A stretch of 64,000 bases of DNA from a bacterium (GTDB taxonomy: Bacteria; Zhuqueibacterota; QNDG01; JAFGCO01), in contig JAFGCO010000069.1 of assembly GCA_016932575.1 (NCBI GenBank), forward strand, positions 62,001 through 126,000. Direction: 5' to 3'. This document shows positions 34,870 through 44,389 of this stretch, in pieces. Within the stretch, counting starts at the first letter, position 1. Each line of letters begins with the position of its first letter. Under the pieces are notes generated by a model. That model was not told the origin of the DNA. It saw only the letters and a program-made list of their open reading frames with translations, and did no database searches. A program made the translations under genes and the position numbers.

Positions 34870-35946
34870 ATGTCAGCAAATCATTATCAATTAATCTACA
34901 GGCTGCTTAATATTTGGCTGGGATTTTTTGTACTTATTATTTTTACCTCCTATCTGCCTCACTGGGAAAATGTGAAATTCTTAACCTGGATAGTATACGC
35001 AATCAAATTTTGGTTCTTTCTTTGCGTTTTGAATATTGCAAAAAGGGAATGTTACAATAAAGATATTTTCATCAATCTGAGTATTCTGTTTTTAATTGAC
35101 ATTATTGGTTTTGTCAATATATTTATCGGTGATAATTATTTATTTGGCAACAATAGCCTGGCATACTTTATATACCAATATCATACAATTATTTATCACT
35201 TTTTTCTATCATTTTCAATTCTGTTTATCATAATAAAACTCACATTTTTAAGTATAAAACGTCTCATGCATTATCTGATAACATTTATCATTCTGATGTT
35301 GGCAATTGGCATCATTTTTTCGCCTTATTTTATTGCTCCAACCCATGCGTTTCTTTCAAAAAACGGATTTTTATCAGATCTTTTTAAGCGTACATTTCAA
35401 TTAAATATATTCACGCTTCTTTGTACTATCTATTACGGATTTTTTATATACAGGAATAATCGAATTCTTGGTGAATATATCAACCTTTTGGTTTCATATT
35501 TCTTTATCTACCTGTTTGCAGATTTAATTGAAAATCTTTCCATGGTCTATCAGTTTCAATCGTACAATATTCGACTGTATATTATAACATTTAACTTTAT
35601 CTTTCTATCATTTATATTATTTAAAAAACTCATCTATACATACTCTGATTTCGGTCAGTTCTATGAAAGCTTGCTCGCCGGCCAATACAGTTTTAGCAAA
35701 GTAAAAATTATCCCCCGAAATCAAAATTCCAACACACTTGCTCTGAAAGTGATTAAAATCTATATTCATCAGCGACGACAGTATCTGCTCACCTTGCTTG
35801 TACTGCTGGGAGTCGGTGTCTTTTTCTTTGAGTTGCCCGCATGTTTTACATTCAACCTTGTAGCGCTCATCTTTGGATTCAGTATAATTCTCATTTTTTA
35901 CGATGCCCTGTATAAAAAGCGCGGACAACAAAAGGTATATTTATAA
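34870..35946 (+). CDS. Polytopic membrane protein of unknown function
   Basis: A 358-residue integral membrane protein, very rich in Ile, Phe and Tyr. I count about seven hydrophobic segments in the first 255 residues (for example WLGFFVLIIFTSYL, IFTLLCTIYYGFFIY, LYIITFNFIFLSFILF). A polar stretch of about 60 residues follows (KLIYTYSDFGQFYESLLAGQ to KVIKIYIHQRRQ), then two more segments (LLTLLVLLGVGVFFF, LVALIFGFSIILIFY). A 7TM sensor-like front with an internal cytoplasmic loop is one reading. ATG 34870 is taken; no strong ribosome site. It lies 56 bases after the small peptide gene and 27 bases before the AAA+ regulator, so the three are probably co-transcribed. The low GC differs from flanking genes. 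Confidence 0.7.
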   Translation: MSANHYQLIYRLLNIWLGFFVLIIFTSYLPHWENVKFLTWIVYAIKFWFFLCVLNIAKRECYNKDIFINLSILFLIDIIGFVNIFIGDNYLFGNNSLAYFIYQYHTIIYHFFLSFSILFIIIKLTFLSIKRLMHYLITFIILMLAIGIIFSPYFIAPTHAFLSKNGFLSDLFKRTFQLNIFTLLCTIYYGFFIYRNNRILGEYINLLVSYFFIYLFADLIENLSMVYQFQSYNIRLYIITFNFIFLSFILFKKLIYTYSDFGQFYESLLAGQYSFSKVKIIPRNQNSNTLALKVIKIYIHQRRQYLLTLLVLLGVGVFFFELPACFTFNLVALIFGFSIILIFYDALYKKRGQQKVYL

Positions 35947-35973
35947 ACAGCACCGTTTGAAAGGAGGCATTCT

Positions 35974-36900
35974 ATGTTTGTAGGACAGAGTCCACATAGC
36001 ATGAAAATTAAAAAACTAATCCGTGAAGTGGCAAAGACCAACGACAACTCTCTACTGACTGGAGAAGTTGGTTCAGGCAAGCAACATGCAGCCCGCGAAA
36101 TCCACAATCGCAGCAAACAGAAAAATCGTCCGTTTGTGGTACTCAACTGTACGGCAGTGGGCGATACCATTACTGAAACAGACATTCTTGGTCATGTTTC
36201 TGAGGGGAATCTGGGGGTAGAGCGTAAAATTGGCATTTTAGAACAGGCACATAAGGGTATTTTATATCTTGAAAATGTTCAGGATTTACCCCCCGGGTTT
36301 CAGCAAAAATTGTTCAATATCATCACGGAAGGCCGGTTTCAGAAACCCGGAGAAAAAAAATTTATACAGGTAACCTTGCGAATTTTTTCCGCTACAACCG
36401 ATCTTGAACTCAGCAAACGCGAATCATTTCGTAAAGACCTGCTTTCTCTGCTCAATCCCTTTGTGATTCCCATCCCGAAGCTTTCCGAACGCAAGCAGGA
36501 CATCCCTTTACTGTTTACTCATTTCCTCGAGCAATATTGCCAGGAGTATGATAAGGAGCTTCCCGCTGTACCAGCCGAGCTGTTTGAATCTATGATGGAA
36601 TATCACTGGCGGGGGAACGTTCAGGAATTAAAAAATGCGATTCGTAATCTCGTGTTAATGTCGCCGGAAGGCAGTTTGTCTGTAGAATTTCTGCCGTTTG
36701 AAGTGAAGCATCATCCCTATGAAAATTTGGTTGGCAAAGAACTTCCGGACGCCATCAGCGAAGTGGAAGGTTATCTGATCAAACGTGCATTGTCCAGATT
36801 CGCCGGCAACCAGACCAAAGCTGCACATGCACTCAATGTATCTGAAGCCGCGCTGCGCTATAAGATGAAAAAATACGGCCTCACCCGCAAAGCCTTTTAA
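35974..36900 (+). CDS. NtrC-like AAA+/Fis regulator lacking the GAFTGA loop
   Basis: A 308-residue protein of the bacterial enhancer-binding type without a receiver or sensor domain: an AAA+ domain (1-230) directly followed by a Fis-type helix-turn-helix at the C-terminus (NQTKAAHALNVSEAALRYKM). Key residues are altered. Walker A reads GEVGSGKQ (30-37) instead of GESGTGKE. The sigma-54 contact loop reads GHVSEGNLG (73-81) where GAFTGA should be. Walker B reads ILYLEN (96-101) instead of LFLDE. Of the arginine fingers, FRKDL is kept but the second is Leu (SLLN). It therefore probably binds DNA but does not activate sigma-54 in the usual way. The ribosome site GGAGG precedes the ATG. It is likely paired with the membrane protein upstream. 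Confidence 0.85.
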   Translation: MFVGQSPHSMKIKKLIREVAKTNDNSLLTGEVGSGKQHAAREIHNRSKQKNRPFVVLNCTAVGDTITETDILGHVSEGNLGVERKIGILEQAHKGILYLENVQDLPPGFQQKLFNIITEGRFQKPGEKKFIQVTLRIFSATTDLELSKRESFRKDLLSLLNPFVIPIPKLSERKQDIPLLFTHFLEQYCQEYDKELPAVPAELFESMMEYHWRGNVQELKNAIRNLVLMSPEGSLSVEFLPFEVKHHPYENLVGKELPDAISEVEGYLIKRALSRFAGNQTKAAHALNVSEAALRYKMKKYGLTRKAF

Positions 36901-37189
36901 TCCTGGGCCGTAAATTCTCTATTATATGATAAAGTTTGGGTGCAATACCGAAAAAATCTGTCATTGCAGATACGGCACAATAACTATAACGAATCATATT
37001 CGAATTATCATTCGGTGAATGGCGTGTGACAAGTATATTCTTCCTGCACAAAGGAATATCAGGAGAAGTAAAAAGAAGAACATTTTTCTTAAAATCAAGA
37101 TAAAAATAACTGCAAGTACCGACTTATTTCAGTTATTTTTTGTTGCTTTTAAAGAATAATATCATTATCATCACACTATAGACATTCTA
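36901..37189. other. Intergenic region, nothing recognised
   Basis: An AT-rich spacer between the AAA+ regulator and the LacI-type gene. I see no terminator, promoter or coding frame of note. Confidence 0.3.
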
Positions 37190-37326
37190 ATGGTCAAAAT
37201 TGGCCGCCACAACTGCCGTCAATCGTTTTATCGTATTCATTATGACTTTCAACAAGCGTGGCATCATCAGTTTTTAATACAGGTCTTTCATGAATATCGC
37301 ATCAGCCGGGAAAGGAAAGCGTTGAA
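37190..37326 (+). pseudogene. Apparent frameshifted LacI-type DNA-binding region
   Basis: Upstream of the effector domain, pieces of a LacI-type N-terminus appear in different frames. One frame reads SKLAATTAVNRFIVF then IMTFNKRGIIS, like the helix-turn-helix LA--TGV-R-TVS--- N-RG-IS. The next frame reads FLIQVFHEYRISRERKALK, like the following helix and hinge (V--V--EYGYRPSR-ARALK). The intact body then begins in a third frame at 37327. Order and spacing match a LacI protein interrupted by about three small indels. Confidence 0.5.
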
Positions 37327-38154
37327 ATGGAAAGCCCGAAGATAACTGTTTTAATCGCCGCGCCCACTTTCTATTCCGTTTTTCAGGCCGAAATATGCAA
37401 ACATCTCAGAGAATTTTTCCTGCCGAATGAGATTGCACTACGGTCCGTGACAAACGATACGGATGTACAAAAAGAACGATTATTATTATCACTCAACCAG
37501 ATTCAACCTGATGCTTTAATTGCAATCAGTGTGCAGCCAGATAGTCATACAGTATCTGCTTTTCACTCCGCCAATGTGCCCATTGTCCTGATCGATGAAG
37601 AGACAAAAGGCGTATCTACCATTACAACAGATAACTTCCTGGGAGGCCGTTTGGCCGGAGAATACCTTCTCTCGAAAGGCCGAAAAAAAATCGCTGTTGT
37701 TTGCGGAAGAACTCAAGCTGCAGGCGGCTATAATGCACGACAGAGAGTGAGCGGATTCAAACAGGCGTTAAGCAAGGTCAAACTCACCGTATCACCCGAA
37801 TATACATTTGAGGTTACAAACTACTCACGTGAGGAAGGCGCTGAAATCATGCCCAAATTACTGAGCATCCAGCCGGATGCAATCTTCAGCGCAGCAGGCG
37901 ATAACTGTGCGCTCGGACTGCTCACAGTCGCCAAAAAACGGGGAATCAGAATCCCCGAAGACATCTCAATTGTGGGATTTGACGACCTGCTGGCTGCACG
38001 GGTTGCCACACCGGCACTGACAACAATCCGTCAGCCATTGAGAAAAATCGCGGAAACCGCTTATCAGATGGTGGTTAATCAGAGAAAAGATATTCTTCAA
38101 AATCCTCAGAAAACCGTATTCAAACCGGAGCTTGTGATCCGCCAGTCAGCTTGA
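37327..38154 (+). CDS. LacI-type ligand-binding domain without intact HTH
   Basis: A 275-residue protein covering only the periplasmic-binding-protein-like effector domain of LacI/GalR regulators. It starts ITVLIAAPTFYSVFQAEI and shows DALIAISVQPD, VPIVLIDEE, TDNFLGGRLAGEYLLSKG, RKKIAVVCGR and IPEDISIVGFDDLLAARVATPALTTIRQP, the standard C-terminal signature. No signal peptide is present, so it is not a transport binding protein. The DNA-binding head is missing from this frame but apparent remnants lie just upstream in other frames. It may therefore be a decaying regulator, or a stand-alone sugar-binding protein starting at this ATG. It lies 178 bases before the M6 protease gene on the same strand. 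Confidence 0.8.
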   Translation: MESPKITVLIAAPTFYSVFQAEICKHLREFFLPNEIALRSVTNDTDVQKERLLLSLNQIQPDALIAISVQPDSHTVSAFHSANVPIVLIDEETKGVSTITTDNFLGGRLAGEYLLSKGRKKIAVVCGRTQAAGGYNARQRVSGFKQALSKVKLTVSPEYTFEVTNYSREEGAEIMPKLLSIQPDAIFSAAGDNCALGLLTVAKKRGIRIPEDISIVGFDDLLAARVATPALTTIRQPLRKIAETAYQMVVNQRKDILQNPQKTVFKPELVIRQSA

Positions 38155-38332
38155 ACACCAGATTTCATATACCCTTCTTCCGATTAATGATCCTCCTCAA
38201 GAATCCTATCGAGATTATTCTGGGATAAATGGAAAAACAGCAAGATGCTTATTTTCCAAATAATGGAAAAATTTCGGAATCATCGCCAAATTTTTCAAAG
38301 TGTGGTTATTCACATAGCCAAGGAGTAATGCG

Positions 38333-40897
38333 ATGAAAAAAGATATTCTTCAGGCATTTATTGCTCTTAGCTTGCTGGCGCCTCAATTATTCAAAGGCAT
38401 GCCGGCCCCTCCTTATCCTATCCTGTTAAAACAACCCAACGGAATAGAGTTTGAAGCGAGAATGTACGGCGATGAATGGGAAAACTGGGCCACTACCATG
38501 GATGGTTACTTAATCATTGATGTCATGGATGCGGAATACAACCTATGGTGGCATTACGCACTCACAGACGCCAACGGATATATCGTCCCGACAGAATATC
38601 AGGTGGGCATCTCAGGACCTCCCGTTCAACGGGAAAGGGTATTCTTTAAATCGACATTACAACATAAGATGCCCAAGTGTCCAATGCTCCCTAAAACACG
38701 ATCGCTGCAAAAATCATGTGCGGTTCCTCCTGACACTGTATTTAAACCACTCGTCATTCTGGTGGATTTTTCAGGGATTCTCCCGGGACAAATGCCGGGC
38801 AGAAAGTATACACGCAGCCAATTCGCAGGACTTATATTTTCTAAAAATTTAAATCCGAATACGGTGTCTCCGCCTCTGCCAACCACCTATCAGATCAGCA
38901 TGCGGGATTATTACAGCGAAGTTTCAAGAGGACGTGTCAATATCATTGGAGATATTAACAGTATCGTGGATTGGACAATACCCAAATATCAATATAGCTA
39001 TTACGTGGATGGAAATCAGGGGATGGGTTTTGGATCTAATGGAATTACAAGAAGTATGGAAGCGCTCACCATAGAAATTCTGCAGACACTGGATCAAACC
39101 GTGGATTATTCTCAATTTGATGCAAATGGTGATGGTTATGTGGATTTTGTGATTCTCATTGTTGAAGGCTGGGCCACAGGCCCTGCACAAAATCAGTTCT
39201 GGTCGTTTATGTATGGCCTCCTGAATACACCCCTCATCGATCCCCATGCAAATACCAATGCTTTTGGCAATCTAATACTGGATGGTGTTGCGATCTATAA
39301 ATGTTTTACCACGCAGGAGCAAATATACAATGCCCGACCACCACATTGTCAAATAGGAGACATACAACCCATTGCTGTATTTTGCCATGAAATGGGGCAT
39401 GTGATCGGACTGCCCGATTTATATGATACGGGTACTTTTCCTACTTCTGCCGGTATTGGAGATTGGGGAATAATGGCGACTGGAGGTTATAATCAATTAA
39501 CCAGCCCGGCTTATTTTTGCGCCTGGTGCCGAAGTCAAATGGGCTGGATCACGCCAAAACTGCTGTCAGGATTAAATAATGCATCCATAATCATTGATCC
39601 GGCAGAACTGAACACAACAACAGCGGCCTATAAAATACCCATCGATCCATATGATGAGAGTGAATATTTTCTCATTGAAAACCGACAAGCCATTGGAAGC
39701 GATCAATATCTCCATGGCACAGGGCTCCTTATCTGGCACATCGATAAAACGTTTACGGACATATGGCCAGGCCTTAATAATGTCAATCAAATCGAATCGG
39801 CATTTGGAGTCAATTTGATGCAAGCGGATAATCAGGGCCATCTTTACAGCGACATATGGACAACATGGACCAATCCCGGAGATGCAGGTGATCCCTATCC
39901 GGGGTCATCAGGTAATATGAATTTTACAGACAGCACATCACCGAATGCGATGTGTTATCAATATGACCGTAACGCTGACGCGACTGTGGAAGCCTCTTCA
40001 AACAGCAATGTATCCATATCAAACATCACAGCAAAGGGCCTGCAAATTCAGGCAACATTGACGTGTCCTTCTTTCACCGGCCGGACAGTCGGTTACGACG
40101 AAGGAGACTGGCAATACTGGTTTATGCAAAATGGCAGCAACCTTGCAGGAATTGTGATCAATCTTCAGAATACTTACAATCTGATCAGTATTAAAACTGT
40201 CTTCAGACCGACATTTCAGACACATCAGCTCACAGGATATACTATCCGTATCTGGGATGGATTTGATTCAAATACAGGTTTAACTGGTCAGTGTATTCAT
40301 CAGCAATCAGGATCCGTCAACTGGTCGGCTTCTGGTCCGCAGCGGCAATATGGATGGGTTACCCTTCCGATATCAAGCACTGCATCTGTAAGATGTGAAG
40401 CAGGTAAGAATTATTATATTGAGGTGGAATACGCCGGAAACGGTTTGTTGATACCCTTCGATGGCGGTATTTATTTTAATAGTCTGCCCAGTGGCAATTC
40501 ATACTGGCGTCCGATAATAAGCAGTGCTTGCACGCCGTTAAATAATGGGGATTGGAATATTCGGGCTGTTTTTTCCCCGCTTCCGACATCACTCCCCATA
40601 TCGGATTCTAACATACCGATCCAATTCGCACTTAAACAAAATCATCCGAATCCTTTTAACAATAAAACGATCATAGAATACAGCATACCGTATAAATCTC
40701 ATGTAACACTCCAGGTTATCAATTTACTTGGAAAAGAGATCGTCACTCTCGTGCAGGAAGAAAAAGAAACGGGTTATTACAGGATTGATTGGGATGGAAA
40801 AAATCGTCACAACACGCCTATGTCGAGCGGCGTCTATTTTGTTAAATTAGAGGCCGGTGATTTTTTTACCGTACGTAAAATGATCTATATCAGATAA
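38333..40897 (+). CDS. M6-family metalloprotease with T9SS sorting domain
   Basis: An exported zinc protease of 854 residues. The signal peptide is followed by the M6 (immune inhibitor A-like) domain: the zinc site HEMGH (352-356) with the downstream GLPDLYD, and the calcium-like loop DANGDGYVDF before it. GIGDWGIMATGGYN is also typical. From about 575 to 750 there is a beta-sandwich (WQYWFMQNGSNLAG, YTIRIWDGFDSNTG). The last 85 residues form a T9SS sorting module (HPNPFNNKTIIEYSIP, LLGKEIVTLVQEE, SSGVYFVKLE). GGAG lies about 8 bases before the ATG. It probably degrades extracellular protein and, with the two C25 proteins, makes a third protease in this window. Confidence 0.92.
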   Translation: MKKDILQAFIALSLLAPQLFKGMPAPPYPILLKQPNGIEFEARMYGDEWENWATTMDGYLIIDVMDAEYNLWWHYALTDANGYIVPTEYQVGISGPPVQRERVFFKSTLQHKMPKCPMLPKTRSLQKSCAVPPDTVFKPLVILVDFSGILPGQMPGRKYTRSQFAGLIFSKNLNPNTVSPPLPTTYQISMRDYYSEVSRGRVNIIGDINSIVDWTIPKYQYSYYVDGNQGMGFGSNGITRSMEALTIEILQTLDQTVDYSQFDANGDGYVDFVILIVEGWATGPAQNQFWSFMYGLLNTPLIDPHANTNAFGNLILDGVAIYKCFTTQEQIYNARPPHCQIGDIQPIAVFCHEMGHVIGLPDLYDTGTFPTSAGIGDWGIMATGGYNQLTSPAYFCAWCRSQMGWITPKLLSGLNNASIIIDPAELNTTTAAYKIPIDPYDESEYFLIENRQAIGSDQYLHGTGLLIWHIDKTFTDIWPGLNNVNQIESAFGVNLMQADNQGHLYSDIWTTWTNPGDAGDPYPGSSGNMNFTDSTSPNAMCYQYDRNADATVEASSNSNVSISNITAKGLQIQATLTCPSFTGRTVGYDEGDWQYWFMQNGSNLAGIVINLQNTYNLISIKTVFRPTFQTHQLTGYTIRIWDGFDSNTGLTGQCIHQQSGSVNWSASGPQRQYGWVTLPISSTASVRCEAGKNYYIEVEYAGNGLLIPFDGGIYFNSLPSGNSYWRPIISSACTPLNNGDWNIRAVFSPLPTSLPISDSNIPIQFALKQNHPNPFNNKTIIEYSIPYKSHVTLQVINLLGKEIVTLVQEEKETGYYRIDWDGKNRHNTPMSSGVYFVKLEAGDFFTVRKMIYIR

Positions 40898-40915
40898 ATA
40901 AAAGGCAGGCACCAT

Positions 40916-41683
40916 TTAAATCGTCTCCAATACATCCTGTTTCACCCACCCCACTTTCCTGTCCGGAAGAACAATCTCTACCCAGTTGTCTGAAGACCGG
41001 TCCAGCCGCACCTTGGTGCCTTCATGCAGGCTGAACACTTCGACGCCACCTTGCTCAACAGGCGCACTCATTACATCGACTCTCTCTGCCAGAATCACAG
41101 CTTCAACCACCCTGTGTTCTGTAAAAAGACGTCCAGTAAAAGAAATGATCAATAAAAATAAAACAATGCCTAAAATCCACAGCAGACGATAGGTTATTTG
41201 CTGCCAAAAACTGGAACGCGTCAGTAAAAAGAAAAAAAGAATCGCTGTAAAAAGAAAATAGGCACTCAATGTGAACACTAATTGAAGTGTTTTTGGAAGT
41301 ATATGGAAAAAAGCATGCGTCAACCGAATGACAATAAAATCAGAGGCTGGCTTGACCTGATCGACCACGGACAATTGGGCAATGGCCAAATTGGCCTTTA
41401 AATCTTCATCGGAGGGCATGAATTTTTTTGAACGTTCGTAATGAAGAATCGCCTGACCAATATTGCCCAATTTATAATAACAATTCCCGATATTAAAATA
41501 TAGCGGCCCGCTTTCATAGCCCAGTTTAACAATTTCCTGATAAGCCATGAGGGCGTTCTCAAATTCCCCCTGAATATAATACTGGTTGCCCTGCTCAAAA
41601 AAATTCTGAGGAGAATCGGCCGCAAGCCAACCTGCTATTAAAAAAAGGCATCCAATGATGATGCAAATACGTTTCAAATGCAT
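40916..41683 (-). CDS. batE: BatE-like TPR and SH3 protein
   Basis: An exported, membrane-associated protein of 255 residues and the last gene of the Bat operon. A signal peptide (ICIIIGCLFLIAGWLAAD) is followed by two to three TPR units (NFFEQGNQYYIQGEFENALMAY, SGPLYFNIGNCYYKLGNIGQA). Two membrane segments follow (LVFTLSAYFLFTAILFFFLL and LLWILGIVLFLLIISF), and the C-terminus is a bacterial SH3 domain (VDVMSAPVEQGGVEVFSLHEGTKV, then WVEIVLPDRKVGWV). The ATG at 41683 is preferred over the GTG at 41692 because AAGGTGA sits about 5 bases before it; the start lies just past the BatD stop. Confidence 0.85.
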   Translation of the reverse strand: MHLKRICIIIGCLFLIAGWLAADSPQNFFEQGNQYYIQGEFENALMAYQEIVKLGYESGPLYFNIGNCYYKLGNIGQAILHYERSKKFMPSDEDLKANLAIAQLSVVDQVKPASDFIVIRLTHAFFHILPKTLQLVFTLSAYFLFTAILFFFLLTRSSFWQQITYRLLWILGIVLFLLIISFTGRLFTEHRVVEAVILAERVDVMSAPVEQGGVEVFSLHEGTKVRLDRSSDNWVEIVLPDRKVGWVKQDVLETI

Positions 41684-41688
41684 GCTCC

Positions 41689-43515
41689 TCACCTTCTTAA
41701 ATCCCGGTCCAGTTGAGACATTGAGATCTCCGCCTGTTTTAAAAAGTCACGCATGTCACTTTCGGAAGCATCGCTGGGAGCAAACCGCTGAAAATCACAA
41801 GTTTCAAGCACAGAAAATATCTTGTTAATGACTGATGCTCCAACCCCGCGTTTTGCCAACACGGTCTTCACATCATCTGAAATCATCCCTGCCTCGGCTA
41901 TATTTAACTTATCGCCTAAAAATCCCATCAATGCTTTACCAACCTCGGCATAGAAGGCTTTCTGGCTTTCCGGATGCAATAAGGAACGGGCCTTGACCAG
42001 CCGTTTTCTGGCAGCACGGCTCGCCCTCTTTTCACGGGCGTATGCCACATCGCCATGAATACGGTTTAAATATCTCCGATACCTCAATACACCGATCAAT
42101 TCCAGTATGGGTGTAAACATAATCAACCAGAAAAGAGGAGCATTATAAAAGGCGTCGTCAACCTTTTTAAAATTGCCAGTTTCAGTCTTAATAAATCGGA
42201 TATCCTGGCCCCGCCATTTTACCTCTTCTTTCGAGGCTCCTGAAGAAACAATTGAAAACGTCTCATCTCCTTTTATAACTTCAATCTGAATAGGATCCGT
42301 TTTCAAAATTTGATAAGCATTGGTCCTGGTATTAAAATAACTATATGTAACCGGATCGATTTTCTGCAAACCTGCGAAACGGGGAACCAGCACATACTCA
42401 TATGTTTTACTTCCGGAAATCGGAACGGTTTTTCGCTGAATCAATTCGCTGACCTTGGGTGTATAGGTTTCAAAATCACCGGAAAAATTCACCTCAGGGT
42501 CCGGTAAAATATGAATGCCACCCTCACCCGTGATTTTTACTTTATAGGTAATGGCCTCATTGGTTTTTACTTCGGATTTATCAACCCATGCGTTTATTTT
42601 ATACTGGCCAACAGCTCCGGAAAAATTATCCGGTTTGCCTGTTTCTGGCAGAGGCATTACTTTTATGGTCAGCGAATTGGAGGGTACCCGGACCTGCTCA
42701 GTGCGTCCGAAAAACGGATCATTGAAAAAATCACCAAACGGATCACGAGAACGCCGCTGCACGCGCACTTCGCAGGTGATTACCAGTGGATCGATTGTCT
42801 TCTCACCCGGTGTCATAGGAAACAAAGCCTGTTTTTTGATCGTGGCCACTGTATATTGCTTGCCATTCACCACTTCTTTAGATGTCACCGGCTGATTAGG
42901 CAATTCATAATCCTCTTTCCAGAATCCGGTGGTTTCCGGTTCTTTGGTGAATCCAAAAGAAGATACCTGAAGCCGGGTATAAATCTTATATGTAATTGTC
43001 ACAGGTTCATTCTGGTATACTCGCTTCTTGTCCGCTACAGCTTCCACAAACAAATCTTCCGTGCTTCCTTCAGGTGCGATTTTATTCTGTTTTTGTTTCG
43101 GAGTTGAAGGTCGGCCTCCCTGAACTTGTTTAATCTCAATATCAATAGGATCGGTCCTGTACTGTTTTTCATTATACTGCACAATCACCGGACCGATCTG
43201 ATGTTTGCCGGCGACAGTCGCCTGAAAATGAAAATTCAGCACCTTGGACACAGACATCTTGCCATTGATAAACTGTATATTCTGCGAACTGCCACTGCCC
43301 AGAAAAGAAGCAAATGCGTCCATTTCTGGCAACTGGGGATTCCCTGCTTTATTCGCGCCTTGCCCGGAGAGCTCTACTGTGAGCGTAAATTGCTGATGCT
43401 GGCTTATGACTGTCTTATCCACATAGGCCTTGACCGACAGATCGCTCGCCAAACCACAGCAAAATGTCCCGAATAACAAAATCGATATAAAAATGTTAAA
43501 TCTTCTGGTCTGCAT
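41689..43515 (-). CDS. batD: BatD, aerotolerance membrane protein
   Basis: A 608-residue protein with a signal peptide (FNIFISILLFGTFCCGLAS) and several periplasmic beta-sandwich domains. Repeated strands of the type NEPVTITYKIYTRL and NEAITYKVKITGEGG mark it as BatD (oxygen tolerance family). A transmembrane segment (PLFWLIMFTPILELIGVLRY) precedes a cytoplasmic helical tail that ends SQLDRDLRR. BatD is thought to work with the VWA proteins BatA and BatB in the cell envelope. Start Met at 43515 gives the cleaner signal peptide; an ATG at 43536 is in frame. Confidence 0.9.
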   Translation of the reverse strand: MQTRRFNIFISILLFGTFCCGLASDLSVKAYVDKTVISQHQQFTLTVELSGQGANKAGNPQLPEMDAFASFLGSGSSQNIQFINGKMSVSKVLNFHFQATVAGKHQIGPVIVQYNEKQYRTDPIDIEIKQVQGGRPSTPKQKQNKIAPEGSTEDLFVEAVADKKRVYQNEPVTITYKIYTRLQVSSFGFTKEPETTGFWKEDYELPNQPVTSKEVVNGKQYTVATIKKQALFPMTPGEKTIDPLVITCEVRVQRRSRDPFGDFFNDPFFGRTEQVRVPSNSLTIKVMPLPETGKPDNFSGAVGQYKINAWVDKSEVKTNEAITYKVKITGEGGIHILPDPEVNFSGDFETYTPKVSELIQRKTVPISGSKTYEYVLVPRFAGLQKIDPVTYSYFNTRTNAYQILKTDPIQIEVIKGDETFSIVSSGASKEEVKWRGQDIRFIKTETGNFKKVDDAFYNAPLFWLIMFTPILELIGVLRYRRYLNRIHGDVAYAREKRASRAARKRLVKARSLLHPESQKAFYAEVGKALMGFLGDKLNIAEAGMISDDVKTVLAKRGVGASVINKIFSVLETCDFQRFAPSDASESDMRDFLKQAEISMSQLDRDLRR

Positions 43516-43648
43516 CACCCGATTCCATTCTCCCATTCTTCCAATCGGAATGAAAATAAATTGCCGACTTGACTCTGGTAAATTTCAGGACACATAATCA
43601 TCTTTACTCTTGGTTCCTTTTTCTTTAATCTTATTTTTTTATTGATTT

Positions 43649-44389
43649 TTACCAGTCTTTGGCTACGCCCGTGCTCCCGCGCACCTTGGCCTTTTCCTTC
43701 TTCAGGTTTTCCTGATCTTCCTTTAGTGCATTCAATAATTGTTCTGCCTCTTCTTTACTCATTTCTTTACGATTTTCCTGCGGTTGTACCTGCTGCTCCT
43801 GTTGTTTTTCCTGGTCTTCCTTTTCAGCGGATTGCTGATCCTGTTGTTGCTCCTCTTTCTCCTGGTTCTCCCGGTCCTTCTGATCCTGATCCTGCTGTTG
43901 CTGTTGATTTTGCTGTTGCTGTTGATTTTGTTGATTCTGATTCTGTTGCTGTGCATTATCCTTCAACATATTCCGTACATATTCCAGATTGAATTTGGCA
44001 TCTTCATCATCCGGATTTAATTTCAAGGCCTCTTGATATGCCAGAATACTTTCAGGTAACTTTTGCTGACGAAAAAGTGTGTTCCCAATATTATAATAGG
44101 TTTTAGATTGTAAAAACGTATCATCGCTTTTCTGTAACACTTTCTGATACGACTCCATGGCCTTTTCATAATCTTTTTTCTGATAAAGCGCATCACCAAG
44201 ATTAAATTGAATTTGCTCCGAGCCGGGATTGTCCAAAAGCGCATCCTGATATTTATTATGCGCAGCGTCATATTTTTCTTCAGCGTACAACTGATTTCCT
44301 TCCACGACCTGTTTTCTTCCGGCTTGGGCTATTATCAAGCAGGGCAGCAACCATAATATCATCCATATGTATTTCTTCGATAATCTCAC
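43649..44389 (-). CDS. batC: BatC TPR protein with Gln-rich tail
   Basis: An exported protein of 246 residues: an N-terminal membrane/signal segment (IWMILWLLPCLIIAQ), then three TPR units (GNQLYAEEKYDAAHNKYQ, FNLGDALYQKKDYEKAME, YYNIGNTLFRQQKLPESI). A long polar tail of almost only Gln, Asn, Glu, Asp and Lys follows (about residues 145-215). The start is taken as GTG at 44389: it overlaps the BatB stop as GTGA and has GAAGGGG about 7 bases upstream, typical of translational coupling. An ATG six codons upstream is the alternative. BatC is expected to scaffold the BatA/BatB complex. Confidence 0.85.
   Translation of the reverse strand: MRLSKKYIWMILWLLPCLIIAQAGRKQVVEGNQLYAEEKYDAAHNKYQDALLDNPGSEQIQFNLGDALYQKKDYEKAMESYQKVLQKSDDTFLQSKTYYNIGNTLFRQQKLPESILAYQEALKLNPDDEDAKFNLEYVRNMLKDNAQQQNQNQQNQQQQQNQQQQQDQDQKDRENQEKEEQQQDQQSAEKEDQEKQQEQQVQPQENRKEMSKEEAEQLLNALKEDQENLKKEKAKVRGSTGVAKDW

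Noticed and set aside
35974-36900. Calling the AAA+ protein the activator of the sigma-54 heat-shock promoter
   Set aside because: It lacks the GAFTGA loop and has altered Walker motifs, so it should not open sigma-54 complexes; it is also 24 kb away.
37190-37345. Frame starting at 37190 as an independent small gene
   Set aside because: No ribosome site, and the content is better explained as part of a frameshifted LacI head.
42511-43107. Plus-strand open frame of 198 codons opposite batD
   Set aside because: A shadow of batD; no family resemblance and no start signal.
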